From the NCBI RefSeq assembly GCF_008831075.1, contig NZ_WBJX01000001.1, forward strand, positions 602,647 through 666,646: a stretch of 64,000 bases of DNA, read 5' to 3'. The stretch comes from Pseudoclavibacter terrae. GTDB lineage: Bacteria; Actinomycetota; Actinomycetes; Actinomycetales; Microbacteriaceae. The notes beneath the pieces were generated by a model that saw nothing but the letters and a program-made list of their open reading frames with translations, had not been told where the DNA came from and did no database searches. Position numbers and translations under genes: made by a program. Shown here piece after piece: positions 16,001 to 24,879 of the stretch. Each line of letters opens with the position of its first letter. Positions within the stretch are counted from its first letter, which is position 1.

Positions 16001-16894
16001 TCACCAGCCGCCCTGCCTGCGCTCGCGGAAGAGGCTCTTCCCCGGCAGGGGGGACGCGGTCGCCGATGCGTCCCTGGCCGGCTCGGCGCCGCGGGTGAAC
16101 TCGTGCACGGCCGCGCCTCGAACGACGACGGCCGGCGGGAAGCCCGATGCAACGCGCCGCTCGAGACCGGGCAGTGCGAGCGCGTCGGCGGATCGGGAGG
16201 CGACGGCCGCGATGTTGCCGAAACGTCGACCCTTCAGCATGGCGGGGTCGCCGACGAGGGCGACCTCGCCGAACACCTCGAGCAGGGTCGCGACCTCGGC
16301 TCGGGCGAACGCGAGGTCGTGGCCGTCGGCGATGTTCACGAGCACCACTCCGTCGGCGTTGAGGAACGGTTCGAGCTCGGCGAAGAACTCCACGCTCGTC
16401 ACGTGAGCCGGGGTCTGCGCACCCGAGAAGATGTCGACGACGATCGCGTCGACGGAGCCGAGCAAGCCGCGGGGCAGTCTGCCGAGCTGCTCACGAGCAT
16501 CCCCGTAGCGGACCCGGATGCTCGCTCCGGCCGGAAGCGGCACGACCTCGCGCACGAAGTCGACGAGCGAGCGCTCGAGCTCGACGACCTGCTGTCGTGA
16601 GCGTGGCCGGGTGGCGTCGACGTAGCGCGGGATGGTGAGCGCCCCCGCCCCGAGGTGCAGGGCCGTGATGGCCGCTGACTCCGGGAAGGCGAGGTCGAGG
16701 ACGTAGCCCATGTGCCGGATGTACCCGAACGAGAGCTCGCGCGGGTCGAGTGGGTTGACGGCTGACTGCGGCGTGCCGTCGACGATCAGGGTCCACTCTT
16801 CTCCGTCGCGCGAGAAGCGGGCCTGGGCCCCTGAGTCGAGCTTCACGCTCTGCGGGCTGGAGCTGCTTGGGGTCTTCTCGCTGGCTGACGGCAC
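16001..16894 (-). CDS. Spermidine synthase-like methyltransferase-fold protein
   Basis: This 297-residue protein has a Rossmann-type fold like spermidine synthases: a beta-hairpin N-terminus, FGYIRHMGYVLDL, ALHLGAGALTIPRY (cofactor loop), QVVELERSLVDF and VDAIVVDIFSGAQTPAHVTS. The GGG of the usual SAM loop is replaced by GAG, so it may not make polyamines; actinobacterial members of this family are often annotated as spermidine synthase without proof. The start is taken as GTG at 16892-16894; the frame stays open further upstream but that part looks artefactual and would overlap the divergent fur gene. Confidence 0.78.
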   Translation of the reverse strand: MPSASEKTPSSSSPQSVKLDSGAQARFSRDGEEWTLIVDGTPQSAVNPLDPRELSFGYIRHMGYVLDLAFPESAAITALHLGAGALTIPRYVDATRPRSRQQVVELERSLVDFVREVVPLPAGASIRVRYGDAREQLGRLPRGLLGSVDAIVVDIFSGAQTPAHVTSVEFFAELEPFLNADGVVLVNIADGHDLAFARAEVATLLEVFGEVALVGDPAMLKGRRFGNIAAVASRSADALALPGLERRVASGFPPAVVVRGAAVHEFTRGAEPARDASATASPLPGKSLFRERRQGGW

Positions 16895-16942
16895 CTGGCA
16901 AGTCAAGCAGAGACACGCTGGGTTCGAGCAAGGGTCACCTTG

Positions 16943-16959
16943 TTTGGAATCGTTCAAAA
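16943..16959. promoter_or_regulatory. Putative Fur/FurA operator
   Basis: The 17-bp element TTTGGAATCGTTCAAAA is an imperfect palindrome (13 of 17 positions symmetric) just 11 nt before the ATG of the Fur-type regulator. Position and symmetry suggest autoregulation of fur and therefore of the downstream catalase. Confidence 0.5.
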
Positions 16960-16970
16960 GAACGGGCACG

Positions 16971-17444
16971 ATGAGTTGCATGACGATGAGCGGCGAGCAC
17001 GACGTGGGCAAGCGACGCGACGCCGCCTTCTGGCGTTCGGCGCTGCGCGATGCCGGACTTCGCGTGACGCGCCAGCGTGTCACCGTGCTCGAACTGCTCG
17101 ACGCCGACCCGCACGCGTCGGCCGAGCGGATCTTCGCCGCAGCGACCTCGCTTCGCGCCGAACTCGGCTCGCTCACCCTGCAGGCGGTCTACGGGATCCT
17201 CGACGACCTCGGACGCACCGGCCTCGTGCGTCGATTCGACGCGCCCCGCACCGCTGCCCGCTTCGAGACCCGCATCGGCGACAACCACCACCACGCGGTC
17301 TGCGACGAGTGCGGGCGCATCGAGGACATCGACTGCTCGGTCGGCGAGGCGCCGTGCCTCGTCCCGGACGCGCCGAACGGCTTCGCCGTGCACACCGCGG
17401 AGGTCGTCTACCGCGGCGTCTGCGCCGACTGCGCGCCACGCTGA
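16971..17444 (+). CDS. Fur-family regulator (PerR/FurA-like)
   Basis: This protein of up to 157 residues has the winged-helix Fur domain ([15 protein letters not shown], then [16 protein letters not shown]) and a C-terminal dimerisation domain with [18 protein letters not shown] and VCADCAPR, giving two CxxC pairs that bind structural zinc. Placement 64 nt upstream of a catalase gene is the classic arrangement of peroxide-sensing FurA/CatR-type repressors. Three in-frame ATGs (16971, 16980, 16986) are possible starts. A palindromic operator overlaps the promoter. Redox sensing rather than iron control is inferred from context. Confidence 0.88.
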   Translation: MSCMTMSGEHDVGKRRDAAFWRSALRDAGLRVTRQRVTVLELLDADPHASAERIFAAATSLRAELGSLTLQAVYGILDDLGRTGLVRRFDAPRTAARFETRIGDNHHHAVCDECGRIEDIDCSVGEAPCLVPDAPNGFAVHTAEVVYRGVCADCAPR

Positions 17445-17508
17445 CCCGCGTCGGCGCACCCAGACTCATCCCCAGTTCACAGCCCAGCTGAATCCGAAGA
17501 GGAGCGTT

Positions 17509-19005
17509 ATGACTGACTACATCGACCCGACAGTCCCATCCACCGAGACCAACGGCCGTCCCACGGAAAGCGACCGGAACTCCCTGAGCGCAGGCGCAGA
17601 CGGCCCGCTCATGCTGCACGACGTTCGCCTCGTCGAGACGCTCGCGAGCTTCAACCGCGAGCGTGTGCCGGAGCGCAACCCGCACGCAAAGGGCGCGGGC
17701 GCCTTCGGCACCTTCACGGCCACGCACGACGTCTCGCAGTACACACGCGCCGCCGTCTTCCAGCAGGGCGCCGAGAGCGAGACCCTGCTTCGCTTCTCGA
17801 CCGTCGCGGGTGAGCAGGGCTCGCCCGACACCTGGCGCGACGTGCGCGGCTTCTCGCTGCGCTTCTACACGAGCGAGGGCAACCTCGACGTCGTCGGCAA
17901 CAACACGCCCGTCTTCTTCCTGCGCGACCCCATGAAGTTCCCCCACTTCATCCGCTCGCAGAAGCGCCTCCCCGACTCGGGCCTGCGCGACAACACCATG
18001 CAGTGGGACTTCTGGACCCTCAACCCGGAGACCGCGCACCAGGTCACCTACCTGCTCGGCGACCGCGGCCTCCCGCAGTCGTGGCGCCACATGAACGGAT
18101 ACGGCTCGCACACGTACGCGTGGATCAACGCGGCCGGCGAGCGCTTCTGGGTGAAGTACCACTTCATCTCCGAGCAGGGCGTCGAGGTCCTGTCGAACGA
18201 CGAGGCAGAGAAGCTCGCGGGCTCGGACGCCGAGTACCACCGCCGCGACCTCTTCGAGGCCATCGGCAGGGGCGACTTCCCGCGCTGGAAGCTCAACGTG
18301 CAGGTCATGCCGTTCGAGGACGCGAAGACCTACCGCATCAACCCGTTCGACCTCACGAAGGTGTGGCCGCACGCCGACTACCCGCTCATCCCGGTCGGCG
18401 ACCTCGAGCTCAACCGCAACCCGGAGAACTTCTTCGCGCAGATCGAGCAGGCGGCCTTCTCGCCCTCGAACCAGGTGCCAGGCACCGGGATCTCGCCGGA
18501 CAAGATGCTGCTCGGCCGCGTCTTCGCGTACCCGGACGCCCAGCGCGCCCGCATCGGCACGAACTACCAGCAGCTCGAGGTGAACCGGCCGAAGAACCCG
18601 ACCAACTCGTACACGTTCGACGGCAACATGACGGTGTCGCACTCCGGCGCCGCGCCGGTCTACGCGCCGAACTCGTTCGGGCGCCCGTACGCCGACCAGA
18701 CGGGTCCGGTCGAGAACTCATGGGAGACCGACGGGGACCTGGTGCGCAGCGCCTACACGCTCCGCGCTGACGACGATGACTTCTCGCAGGCTGGCACCCT
18801 CGTCCGCGAGATCTTCACACAGGACCAGCGCGACCGTCTCGTCGAGACCGTCGCCGGTGCGCTCGAGACCGTCATCGAACCCGTCCGCTCGAACGCGTTC
18901 CAGTACTGGGTGAACATCGACCCTGAGACCGGTGCGCGCATCCGAGCCGCGGTCGAGGCCAACGCCGTCGACAGCGACCCAGCGCCAGTGGGCGTCGGCC
19001 ACTAG
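17509..19005 (+). CDS. katA: Monofunctional haem catalase
   Basis: This 498-residue small-subunit catalase has the active-site histidine in [13 protein letters not shown] (His59), the catalytic asparagine in [14 protein letters not shown], and the haem-ligating tyrosine in [15 protein letters not shown]. It decomposes hydrogen peroxide to water and oxygen. The ATG is preceded by AAGAGGAG. It lies 64 nt downstream of the Fur-type regulator and is probably in the same transcript, under peroxide control. A very stable terminator follows. Confidence 0.95.
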   Translation: MTDYIDPTVPSTETNGRPTESDRNSLSAGADGPLMLHDVRLVETLASFNRERVPERNPHAKGAGAFGTFTATHDVSQYTRAAVFQQGAESETLLRFSTVAGEQGSPDTWRDVRGFSLRFYTSEGNLDVVGNNTPVFFLRDPMKFPHFIRSQKRLPDSGLRDNTMQWDFWTLNPETAHQVTYLLGDRGLPQSWRHMNGYGSHTYAWINAAGERFWVKYHFISEQGVEVLSNDEAEKLAGSDAEYHRRDLFEAIGRGDFPRWKLNVQVMPFEDAKTYRINPFDLTKVWPHADYPLIPVGDLELNRNPENFFAQIEQAAFSPSNQVPGTGISPDKMLLGRVFAYPDAQRARIGTNYQQLEVNRPKNPTNSYTFDGNMTVSHSGAAPVYAPNSFGRPYADQTGPVENSWETDGDLVRSAYTLRADDDDFSQAGTLVREIFTQDQRDRLVETVAGALETVIEPVRSNAFQYWVNIDPETGARIRAAVEANAVDSDPAPVGVGH

Positions 19006-19033
19006 GAGGAGCAGCGGGGCCGCTGCCCCGCAG

Positions 19034-19078
19034 ACGAGCGTGCCCCCTCGAGTGCTTCACTCGAGGGGGCACGCTCGT
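19034..19078. terminator. Bidirectional terminator after catalase
   Basis: A perfect 21-bp stem (arms 19034-19054 and 19058-19078) with a 3-nt loop CTT separates katA from the convergent lipoprotein gene. Confidence 0.9.
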
Positions 19079-19103
19079 TCGCGTTCGCGAAGGCGACAGG
19101 TGG

Positions 19104-19916
19104 TCAGGAGGCGCGCCAGTACCCGCAGTTGCGCGACTCGAACGTGCTGTCCTTGGCGTCGATCGTGACGACGATCTCGGCCTGGGTCTTGTCGTACGAC
19201 GTCTCGATCCATTCGCCCTTGTCGTCGTAGCGGAACCAGCGGCAGTCGTCGCTCGGTGTCTCGGGCTTGTAGGTGCCAGGCTTGATCTCCTCGCCGACCT
19301 TCCAGACGCCGTCATTGAAGCGCGTGCCGTCGTTGCCGGCGGTGACGTTGGCCTCGTAGGTGTTCAGGGAGGTCCTTGCCGACTCGGCGTCCGGGTGCTC
19401 AGGGCAGAGGATGAGGGCGGCTTCGAGCTGCGACGACTGCTCGTCCGTCGAGATGCCGGGGGAGATCGCGAAGTAGAACCCCGGGGTCGCGCAGAGCGCG
19501 TAGACGTCGGCGAGGCGCACGTCGTCTGGGGCCGCATCCTTGTCGTCGTCCGTGGCGGCTTGGCCGAGGGCGTCGAGCGCCTTCTGCTCGGTCTCCGAGA
19601 ACGTGGTCCCGCCGTTCGACTTGCCCGTGCAGCGAGTGACGTCGTCGCCGAGCGCCCAGATCTCGGTGAGGTCAGAGGGGGCTTCGGCGAACGTGCGGGT
19701 GTCGGCCATTCGGCAGGCGTAGCTGACGGCGAACGCGCCCGTGTCGGACGACTCCGAGGGGGTCGTCTCGGTGGGCGCACCGGACGTGCTCTCCGAGGTC
19801 GAGGTCGTCTCGACTTCTGGCGTCTCACCGCCGGACATCTGCCCGACGAGCGCGCATCCCGACAGCACGAACAGGGCGGTCAGCGCGACAGCCGACGTGC
19901 GCACGAGCTTCTTCAC
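19104..19916 (-). CDS. Secreted lipoprotein of unknown function
   Basis: This 270-residue protein starts with a lipoprotein signal peptide: KK, a hydrophobic stretch and the lipobox LSGC at about residues 17-20, so the mature protein is anchored to the outer face of the membrane. A Ser/Thr/Glu-rich linker (about residues 30-60) precedes a globular part with several cysteines. The C-terminal segment EEIKPGTYKPETPSDDCRWF resembles small domains often found repeated in actinobacterial surface proteins. The GTG start has AAGGAG 8 nt upstream; an earlier in-frame ATG is less suitable because it would spoil the signal peptide. Confidence 0.78.
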   Translation of the reverse strand: MKKLVRTSAVALTALFVLSGCALVGQMSGGETPEVETTSTSESTSGAPTETTPSESSDTGAFAVSYACRMADTRTFAEAPSDLTEIWALGDDVTRCTGKSNGGTTFSETEQKALDALGQAATDDDKDAAPDDVRLADVYALCATPGFYFAISPGISTDEQSSQLEAALILCPEHPDAESARTSLNTYEANVTAGNDGTRFNDGVWKVGEEIKPGTYKPETPSDDCRWFRYDDKGEWIETSYDKTQAEIVVTIDAKDSTFESRNCGYWRAS

Positions 19917-20048
19917 GAGGTCTCCTTCATGGCGAGGGCATGACACGGCCGAGGCTGGGGCGGCGCGCTTCCTCGCGATCCGACGAAGCCGACCGTGCTG
20001 GAAGACACGCTAACGGAACCGGGGTGCCTGGGGGTGGATGCGGGGGAG

Positions 20049-20066
20049 GACTCCCCGCGGGGAGTC
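20049..20066. repeat. 18-bp perfect palindrome and nearby short tandem repeats
   Basis: A self-complementary 18-bp element (GACTCCCCGCGGGGAGTC) lies between the lipoprotein and the first lamin-tail gene. Two copies of a 15-bp unit, GGGTGCCAGGGAGAC, follow in tandem at 20105-20134. No function is evident; the area is non-coding. Confidence 0.5.
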
Positions 20067-20136
20067 GAGGAGACGAACGCTGGGAGACGGGGCGCGCGGG
20101 AGATGGGTGCCAGGGAGACGGGTGCCAGGGAGACGG

Positions 20137-20170
20137 CTGAGGGCAGGGGCTCGAACGCCCCTGCCCTCAG
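20137..20170 (-). terminator. Terminator of first lamin-tail surface gene
   Basis: A perfect 14-bp stem (20137-20150 and 20157-20170) with loop TCGAAC lies 20 bp beyond the stop codon. A second copy with the same stem follows the paralogous gene at 22864-22897. Confidence 0.85.
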
Positions 20171-20189
20171 CTGATGCGTCTCGGTTCGC

Positions 20190-22685
20190 TTACGCGTCGC
20201 GGCGGCGCGTGAGCGCGAGAGCGCCGAGCGCGAGTGCGGCGAGCGCTGCGAGCGTCACGAGGACGAGGTGTTCCGCACCGGTCGTCGCGAGGGCGCCTCC
20301 ATCCGTGCCGCCAGCCGCAGCATCGGGGCCGTTCCCGTGCGCTGCACCGTCACCCGGTACCGTGCTCGCCCCCGGTGTCGTCGTCCCGCCCGGAGCGACG
20401 GTCGCGCCGGGGGTCTCCGTTGGCGCGGGTGTCTCGTCCGGGGCGCACGCGATCGACCCCTGTTTGAGTGCGTCGGCCTTCACGCCGTCCTCGAGCCAGT
20501 AGGCGGCGCGTGTGCCGTCGACGCAGGTCTCGTTCGCGGCGATCGCGAAGCCCTCGTTGTTCGTGTCGGGGAGTCCCGCGGGGCGGGCAACGTGCGTCAC
20601 CGTGTAACCGGCCGAGCCGTCTTCCGTGCCGAACTGGAACAGTGCGCTCGTGCCGCCGCATCCGTTGTCGCACATCCCCCAGAGCGTCTGCGTGGATTCG
20701 TCGTAGTCGAGGGCCATGACGCCGCCGAGGCCGGACTCGAGGGTCGCGACGCGGGCCGCGCTGCCGTCGTCGAAGAGCGCGTAGGCGTAGACGCCTGCGG
20801 TCTCCTCGACGGCGACGAAGAACAGGCCGTTGGCGCCCGGGTAGTTCGCCGAGTCGTACGGGGTGCCCGTGTTCTCGTCGAGCAGCTTGCCGTCGAGCTC
20901 GCTGTCTGCGACCCACTCGATCGCCTCGATGCCCGTGTTGGCGCCGACCTGCGGCAGACTCGCCGTGAGGTCCCACTCGGTTGTCGCGACGACGTCAGCG
21001 CCGGTCGCATCGCGGAGGTTGACCTTCAGGATCGTGTTCTTGTTGGTCGACTTGTCAGCGTTGTCGCGCTCTGAGCCGATGTAGACCGATTCGGGCTGTC
21101 CCGCTTTGACCGTGACACCCTCGGCGTCGGGGCCAGCGGCTGACGGGTTGTCCGCGTCCGCCTGGAAGCGAACCCGCTTGGGCTCCTCCCAGCCTGCCGC
21201 GGGGGAGACGCTGCCGTCGCTCGCGACGTCGAAGCGGTAGAGGTTGCCTGTGCCGTTGTCGACGGCCCACAGCGTGCTGCCTTCTGGCGAGTACTGGTAG
21301 TCCAGACCCGACATGTCCTCGCCGAGCGTGATGCCGCCCGGGATCGGGGTGACCTCGGGTGAGCCGTCCCAGGGCTCGGCCTCCGGCGCGGTCGGCCCAG
21401 GCGTCTCGACGGGTGCGTCGGAGCACGCGTTGAGCGCGCCCTTCGTCGACGCGGTCGTCGCGCGGAAGTCGCCGTCGCCGTCGGCGCAGCGCGCCCAGCT
21501 CACGTCGACGTGGTCGATCCACGTCGTCGTGTCGACGATGGTCCCTGCTGCGTCTGCGAGCGTGGCGCTGTCGCCGCTGCCGAGCCCGAAGCCGAGGAGG
21601 CTCTCCTCGTAGACGAAGAACTCGCCGGGTGCGAGCAGGGTCGCGGCCGGCGCGGGCGCCGGGGTGTGACCGGCGTTGTCATCGACGATCGTCCAGCCGG
21701 AGATGTCGACGGTGTCGGCGCCGCGGTTGTAGACCTCGACCCAGTCGCCTGGCGTGCCGCCGTTCGACTCGACCTCGTTGATGACGACGGGCGAGGTCGG
21801 GGCGACGCCCGTGAAGAGGTTCTCGGCGCCCTTGGTCGGCTCGGAGGTCTCGGTGAATGCCCCGCTGCCGTTCGGGGAACGACCGTAGCTCGTGGCCGCG
21901 TGCTGGGTCCAGGAGTGCTCGTCGACGACGGTCGTCCCGTCAGCGGCGAAGAGCATGGCGCTGTCGCCGCCGCCCAGGCCGAAGGCGAAGTCCGCCTCCT
22001 CGACCACGAGATAGGCACCCGCCTGCAGCGTCGTGCCCTCGGCCAGCATGAAGCGGTGCGTCACGTCCTCGGGCGAGTTGTCGGTGAGGACGTAGCCGCT
22101 GAGGTCGATGGCACCGGCCCCGGGATTGAACAGCTCGACCCAGTCGCCGGGCGTGCCGCCGGACGATTCGATCTCGTTGATGACGACGGTGCCGGTCGCG
22201 GCCTCGCCGTCGTTGGCAGCGGCCTTGCTGCTCGCGGTCGTCTGGACGAAGTCGCCGACGCCGTCTGGGAGGCGTGCGTAGCTCACGTCGGCGTGCTGGG
22301 CCCACGAGTGGGCATCCACGAGAGTGCCCGCGGCGTCGAAGATCCGCGCCTGGTCCTCCTTGCCCAGCCCGAAGCCGAACTGCGTGTCGTCGACGACGAG
22401 GTAGGCGCCAGGCTGGATGCTCGTGCCGGTCGGGAAGCGGAAGTCGCGGGCGTCGTCGTTGTCCTTGACGGCCCAGCCCGAGAGGTCGACGGGCGCGTCA
22501 CCTGTGTTGGCCAGCTCGATCCAGTCGGTCGTGTCGCCGTTGGACTCGACCTCGTTGATGACCACGCCGCTCGCGTGTGCCGTGGGGGAGGGTGCTGCGC
22601 TCGCCGACAGCGGGGCCGCGAGGGCCGCGCTTCCGCCGATGATCAAGGCGACAGCTGCCGCCAGTGGTGTTCGTTGTGCTTGCAC
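20190..22685 (-). CDS. LAXTG-anchored surface protein with three lamin-tail domains and a phytase-like domain
   Basis: This 831-residue protein has a signal peptide (residues 1 to about 31, ending SASA), three lamin-tail (LTD) domains at about 38-150, 165-285 and 298-415 that each begin VVINEVES or VVINEIES and contain a DWxEL/V motif, then a domain at about 450-745 resembling esterase-like phytase beta-propellers (YSPEGSTLWAVDN, EGVTVKAGQPESVYIG, ALDYDESTQTLWGMCDNG). A Pro/Thr-rich linker leads to LATTG, a hydrophobic helix and RRRDA, which is a class E sortase signal. It is thus probably cell-wall anchored. The GTG start context is identical to that of the next paralogue. The ligand or substrate is unknown. 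Confidence 0.85.
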   Translation of the reverse strand: MQAQRTPLAAAVALIIGGSAALAAPLSASAAPSPTAHASGVVINEVESNGDTTDWIELANTGDAPVDLSGWAVKDNDDARDFRFPTGTSIQPGAYLVVDDTQFGFGLGKEDQARIFDAAGTLVDAHSWAQHADVSYARLPDGVGDFVQTTASSKAAANDGEAATGTVVINEIESSGGTPGDWVELFNPGAGAIDLSGYVLTDNSPEDVTHRFMLAEGTTLQAGAYLVVEEADFAFGLGGGDSAMLFAADGTTVVDEHSWTQHAATSYGRSPNGSGAFTETSEPTKGAENLFTGVAPTSPVVINEVESNGGTPGDWVEVYNRGADTVDISGWTIVDDNAGHTPAPAPAATLLAPGEFFVYEESLLGFGLGSGDSATLADAAGTIVDTTTWIDHVDVSWARCADGDGDFRATTASTKGALNACSDAPVETPGPTAPEAEPWDGSPEVTPIPGGITLGEDMSGLDYQYSPEGSTLWAVDNGTGNLYRFDVASDGSVSPAAGWEEPKRVRFQADADNPSAAGPDAEGVTVKAGQPESVYIGSERDNADKSTNKNTILKVNLRDATGADVVATTEWDLTASLPQVGANTGIEAIEWVADSELDGKLLDENTGTPYDSANYPGANGLFFVAVEETAGVYAYALFDDGSAARVATLESGLGGVMALDYDESTQTLWGMCDNGCGGTSALFQFGTEDGSAGYTVTHVARPAGLPDTNNEGFAIAANETCVDGTRAAYWLEDGVKADALKQGSIACAPDETPAPTETPGATVAPGGTTTPGASTVPGDGAAHGNGPDAAAGGTDGGALATTGAEHLVLVTLAALAALALGALALTRRRDA
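20650..20942 (-). repeat. 293-bp tract identical to 23406-23698
   Basis: This part of the first lamin-tail gene is identical base for base to 23406-23698 in the second, whereas sequence just outside differs clearly. It encodes the segment from NTGIEAIEW to GGTSALF in both proteins. Confidence 0.9.
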
Positions 22686-22863
22686 GCACGCGCTCCTCTG
22701 CGCTCGGGGGGACGAAGCGACGTGCGCTCAGGGTGAGCACATGCGCCGCGGTCATCGAACCCGGGGCGGGTGCCTCACCGGTAGCGCGGACCTGAACGGA
22801 ACAAGAACGAGGTGCGGTCCACGGGTAGCAGGCGAGGCGAGGGGAGGGGCGGCGCGGACACGA

Positions 22864-22897
22864 CTGAGGGCAGGGGCTCGAATGCCCCTGCCCTCAG
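22864..22897 (-). terminator. Terminator of second lamin-tail surface gene
   Basis: The stem is the same 14 bp as at 20137-20170; the loop is TCGAAT instead of TCGAAC. It lies 18 bp beyond the stop codon of the second paralogue and just upstream of the first gene's 5' region. Confidence 0.85.
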
Positions 22898-22915
22898 CTG
22901 GCACGTCTCGGTTCG

Positions 22916-24673
22916 CTACGCGTCGCGGCGGCGGGTGAGCGCGAGAGCGCCGAGCGTGAGCGCGGCGAGCCCTGCGAGCATCCCGGGGACGAGGTGCGCC
23001 GCACCGGTCGTCGCGAGCGCTTCATCCTTCGCGCCCGTCTCCGTTCCGCTTCCCTGCCCGCCGCCCGCGGCCCCGCCAGGGCTCGGAGTCGCGCCTTGCG
23101 TGTCCGTCGCTACCGGCGAACCCGTGGGCGCCGGTGTCTCCGTGCCACCCGGTGTCTCCGTGGCGCCCGGGGTCTCTGAAGGCGGCGTCCCAACGGGGGC
23201 GCACGCGATCGAGCCCTGTTTCAGTGCGTCGGTCTGCACGCCGTCTTCGAGCCAGTAGGCGGCGCGGGTGCCGTTGGTGCAGGTCTCGTTCGCCGCGATC
23301 GTGAACCCCTCGTTGTTGGTGTCGGGGAGACCGGCGGGTCGGGCGATGAGCGTCACGGTGTATCCGGCTGAGCCATCCGTGGTGCCGAAGTGGAAGAGCG
23401 CGCTTGTGCCGCCGCATCCGTTGTCGCACATCCCCCAGAGCGTCTGCGTGGATTCGTCGTAGTCGAGGGCCATGACGCCGCCGAGGCCGGACTCGAGGGT
23501 CGCGACGCGGGCCGCGCTGCCGTCGTCGAAGAGCGCGTAGGCGTAGACGCCTGCGGTCTCCTCGACGGCGACGAAGAACAGGCCGTTGGCGCCCGGGTAG
23601 TTCGCCGAGTCGTACGGGGTGCCCGTGTTCTCGTCGAGCAGCTTGCCGTCGAGCTCGCTGTCTGCGACCCACTCGATCGCCTCGATGCCCGTGTTGGCCT
23701 CGACCGCTGGCAGGCTCTCGGTCAGGTCCCACTCGGTTGTCGCGACGACGTCAGCGCCCGTCGCGGCGCGGACGTCCACTTCGAGGATCGTGTTCCGGTT
23801 CGTCGACTTCGCCGAATTGTCGCGCTCAGCGCCGACGAAGACCGAGTCTGGCCGCCCCGGCGAGAACGTGACGCCCTCGGTGTCCGGACCGGCCGCATCC
23901 GGCTGCCCCGCATCCGCTTGGAACCGCACTCGCTTCGGCGTCTCCCAGCCCTGAGCGGGGGTGACGCCCCCGTCAGCCGCCACATCGAAGCGGTAGAGCC
24001 CGCCAGTGCCGTTCTCGACGGCCCACAACGTGCTGCCTTCTGGCGAGTACTGGTAGTCCAGACCCGACATGTCCTCGGCAAGCGTGACGCCGCTGGCGAT
24101 CGGAGAGGCTGCGGGGCTCCCCGGCCATGGCTCGCTTTCGGGATTCGTGGGACCTGGCGTCTCGGTCGGGGCGTCGGCGCAGACGTTCGCGCTCCCCTTC
24201 GTGGCCACCGCGGTTCGGGCGAACTCCCCGGTGCCGTCGGGGCAACGCCCGTACGTGGTCGCCGCATGCCGGCTCCACGAGTACTCATCGACCACGGTCG
24301 TCCCGTCCGTTCCGAACAATCGCACGCTGTCAGCGCCGCCCAGGCCCAGATCGCTCTCACCGTCCTCGATCACGAGGTGCGCTCCCGCCGCGACGACCGT
24401 GCCGGCCGGGACCGTGTACCGGTGCGTCGGGTCTTCCGGCGAGTTGTCGGTGAGGACGTAGCCCTCGAGGTCGATCGCCTTCGTACTCGGGTTGAAGAGC
24501 TCGAGCCAATCACCAGGCTGGCCACCGGACGACTCGATCTCGTTGATCACGACGTCGCCGCTGCCGGAGACGGGCAGCTCAGTCGCGTTCGCGGGTGCCG
24601 GCACAGCCAGCACCGCACCTCCACCGATCATGAGGGCGACAGCCGCCGCCAGGTTCATTCGTTGTGCTTGCAC
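22916..24673 (-). CDS. LAXTG-anchored surface protein with one lamin-tail domain and a phytase-like domain
   Basis: This 585-residue paralogue of the neighbouring 20190-22685 product has the same plan with a single LTD: signal peptide (residues 1 to about 30, ending NATEL), LTD at about 38-150 (VVINEIESSGGQPGDWLEL), phytase-like domain at about 200-490, Pro/Thr-rich linker, LATTG sortase motif, hydrophobic helix and RRRDA. Start codon, terminator and most of the C-terminal half are shared with its neighbour, so this is a tandem duplication followed by loss or gain of LTD units. The two genes are 230 bp apart with the same orientation. Function is unknown; surface binding or extracellular phosphoester hydrolysis are possible. 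Confidence 0.85.
   Translation of the reverse strand: MQAQRMNLAAAVALMIGGGAVLAVPAPANATELPVSGSGDVVINEIESSGGQPGDWLELFNPSTKAIDLEGYVLTDNSPEDPTHRYTVPAGTVVAAGAHLVIEDGESDLGLGGADSVRLFGTDGTTVVDEYSWSRHAATTYGRCPDGTGEFARTAVATKGSANVCADAPTETPGPTNPESEPWPGSPAASPIASGVTLAEDMSGLDYQYSPEGSTLWAVENGTGGLYRFDVAADGGVTPAQGWETPKRVRFQADAGQPDAAGPDTEGVTFSPGRPDSVFVGAERDNSAKSTNRNTILEVDVRAATGADVVATTEWDLTESLPAVEANTGIEAIEWVADSELDGKLLDENTGTPYDSANYPGANGLFFVAVEETAGVYAYALFDDGSAARVATLESGLGGVMALDYDESTQTLWGMCDNGCGGTSALFHFGTTDGSAGYTVTLIARPAGLPDTNNEGFTIAANETCTNGTRAAYWLEDGVQTDALKQGSIACAPVGTPPSETPGATETPGGTETPAPTGSPVATDTQGATPSPGGAAGGGQGSGTETGAKDEALATTGAAHLVPGMLAGLAALTLGALALTRRRDA
23406..23698 (-). repeat. 293-bp tract identical to 20650-20942
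   Basis: Partner of the identical tract in the first lamin-tail gene. A second, shorter identical stretch of about 49 bp near 24030-24078 matches 21272-21320. Confidence 0.9.
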
Positions 24674-24823
24674 GCACGCCCCTCAGTTGTGAATGGCGAC
24701 CTGGGGGAGCTCAGGCGGGCGTCGCCGCGGGCAAGTCTAGACACCGGGTCTGGACTCGCACCCGTGCCGGGTTCCTTTCGCGAGACGAATCGCGGATCGT
24801 CGTCCTCGTTGACGGGAAAGGCG

Positions 24824-24854
24824 AAGCGCCGACCTCCGGTGGAGGTCGGCGCTT
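24824..24854 (-). terminator. Terminator of DUF1540 gene
   Basis: A perfect 14-bp stem with a 3-nt loop (arms 24824-24837, 24841-24854), followed on the minus strand by a short T-rich run, lies 25 bp beyond the gene's stop codon. Confidence 0.85.
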
Positions 24855-24879
24855 GGCAGAGCAGCTGCTCCGGGGGCGA

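Noticed and set aside
16895-17176. In-frame N-terminal extension of the spermidine synthase-like gene through the fur promoter and coding region
   Set aside because: The extension is Ser/Arg-rich and overlaps fur on the other strand; the fold begins only after residue 95 of that frame.
20105-20134. Tandem GGGTGCCAGGGAGAC repeats
   Set aside because: Only two copies, in a non-coding gap. They lack the regular spacing and unit length of a CRISPR array or a clear functional repeat.
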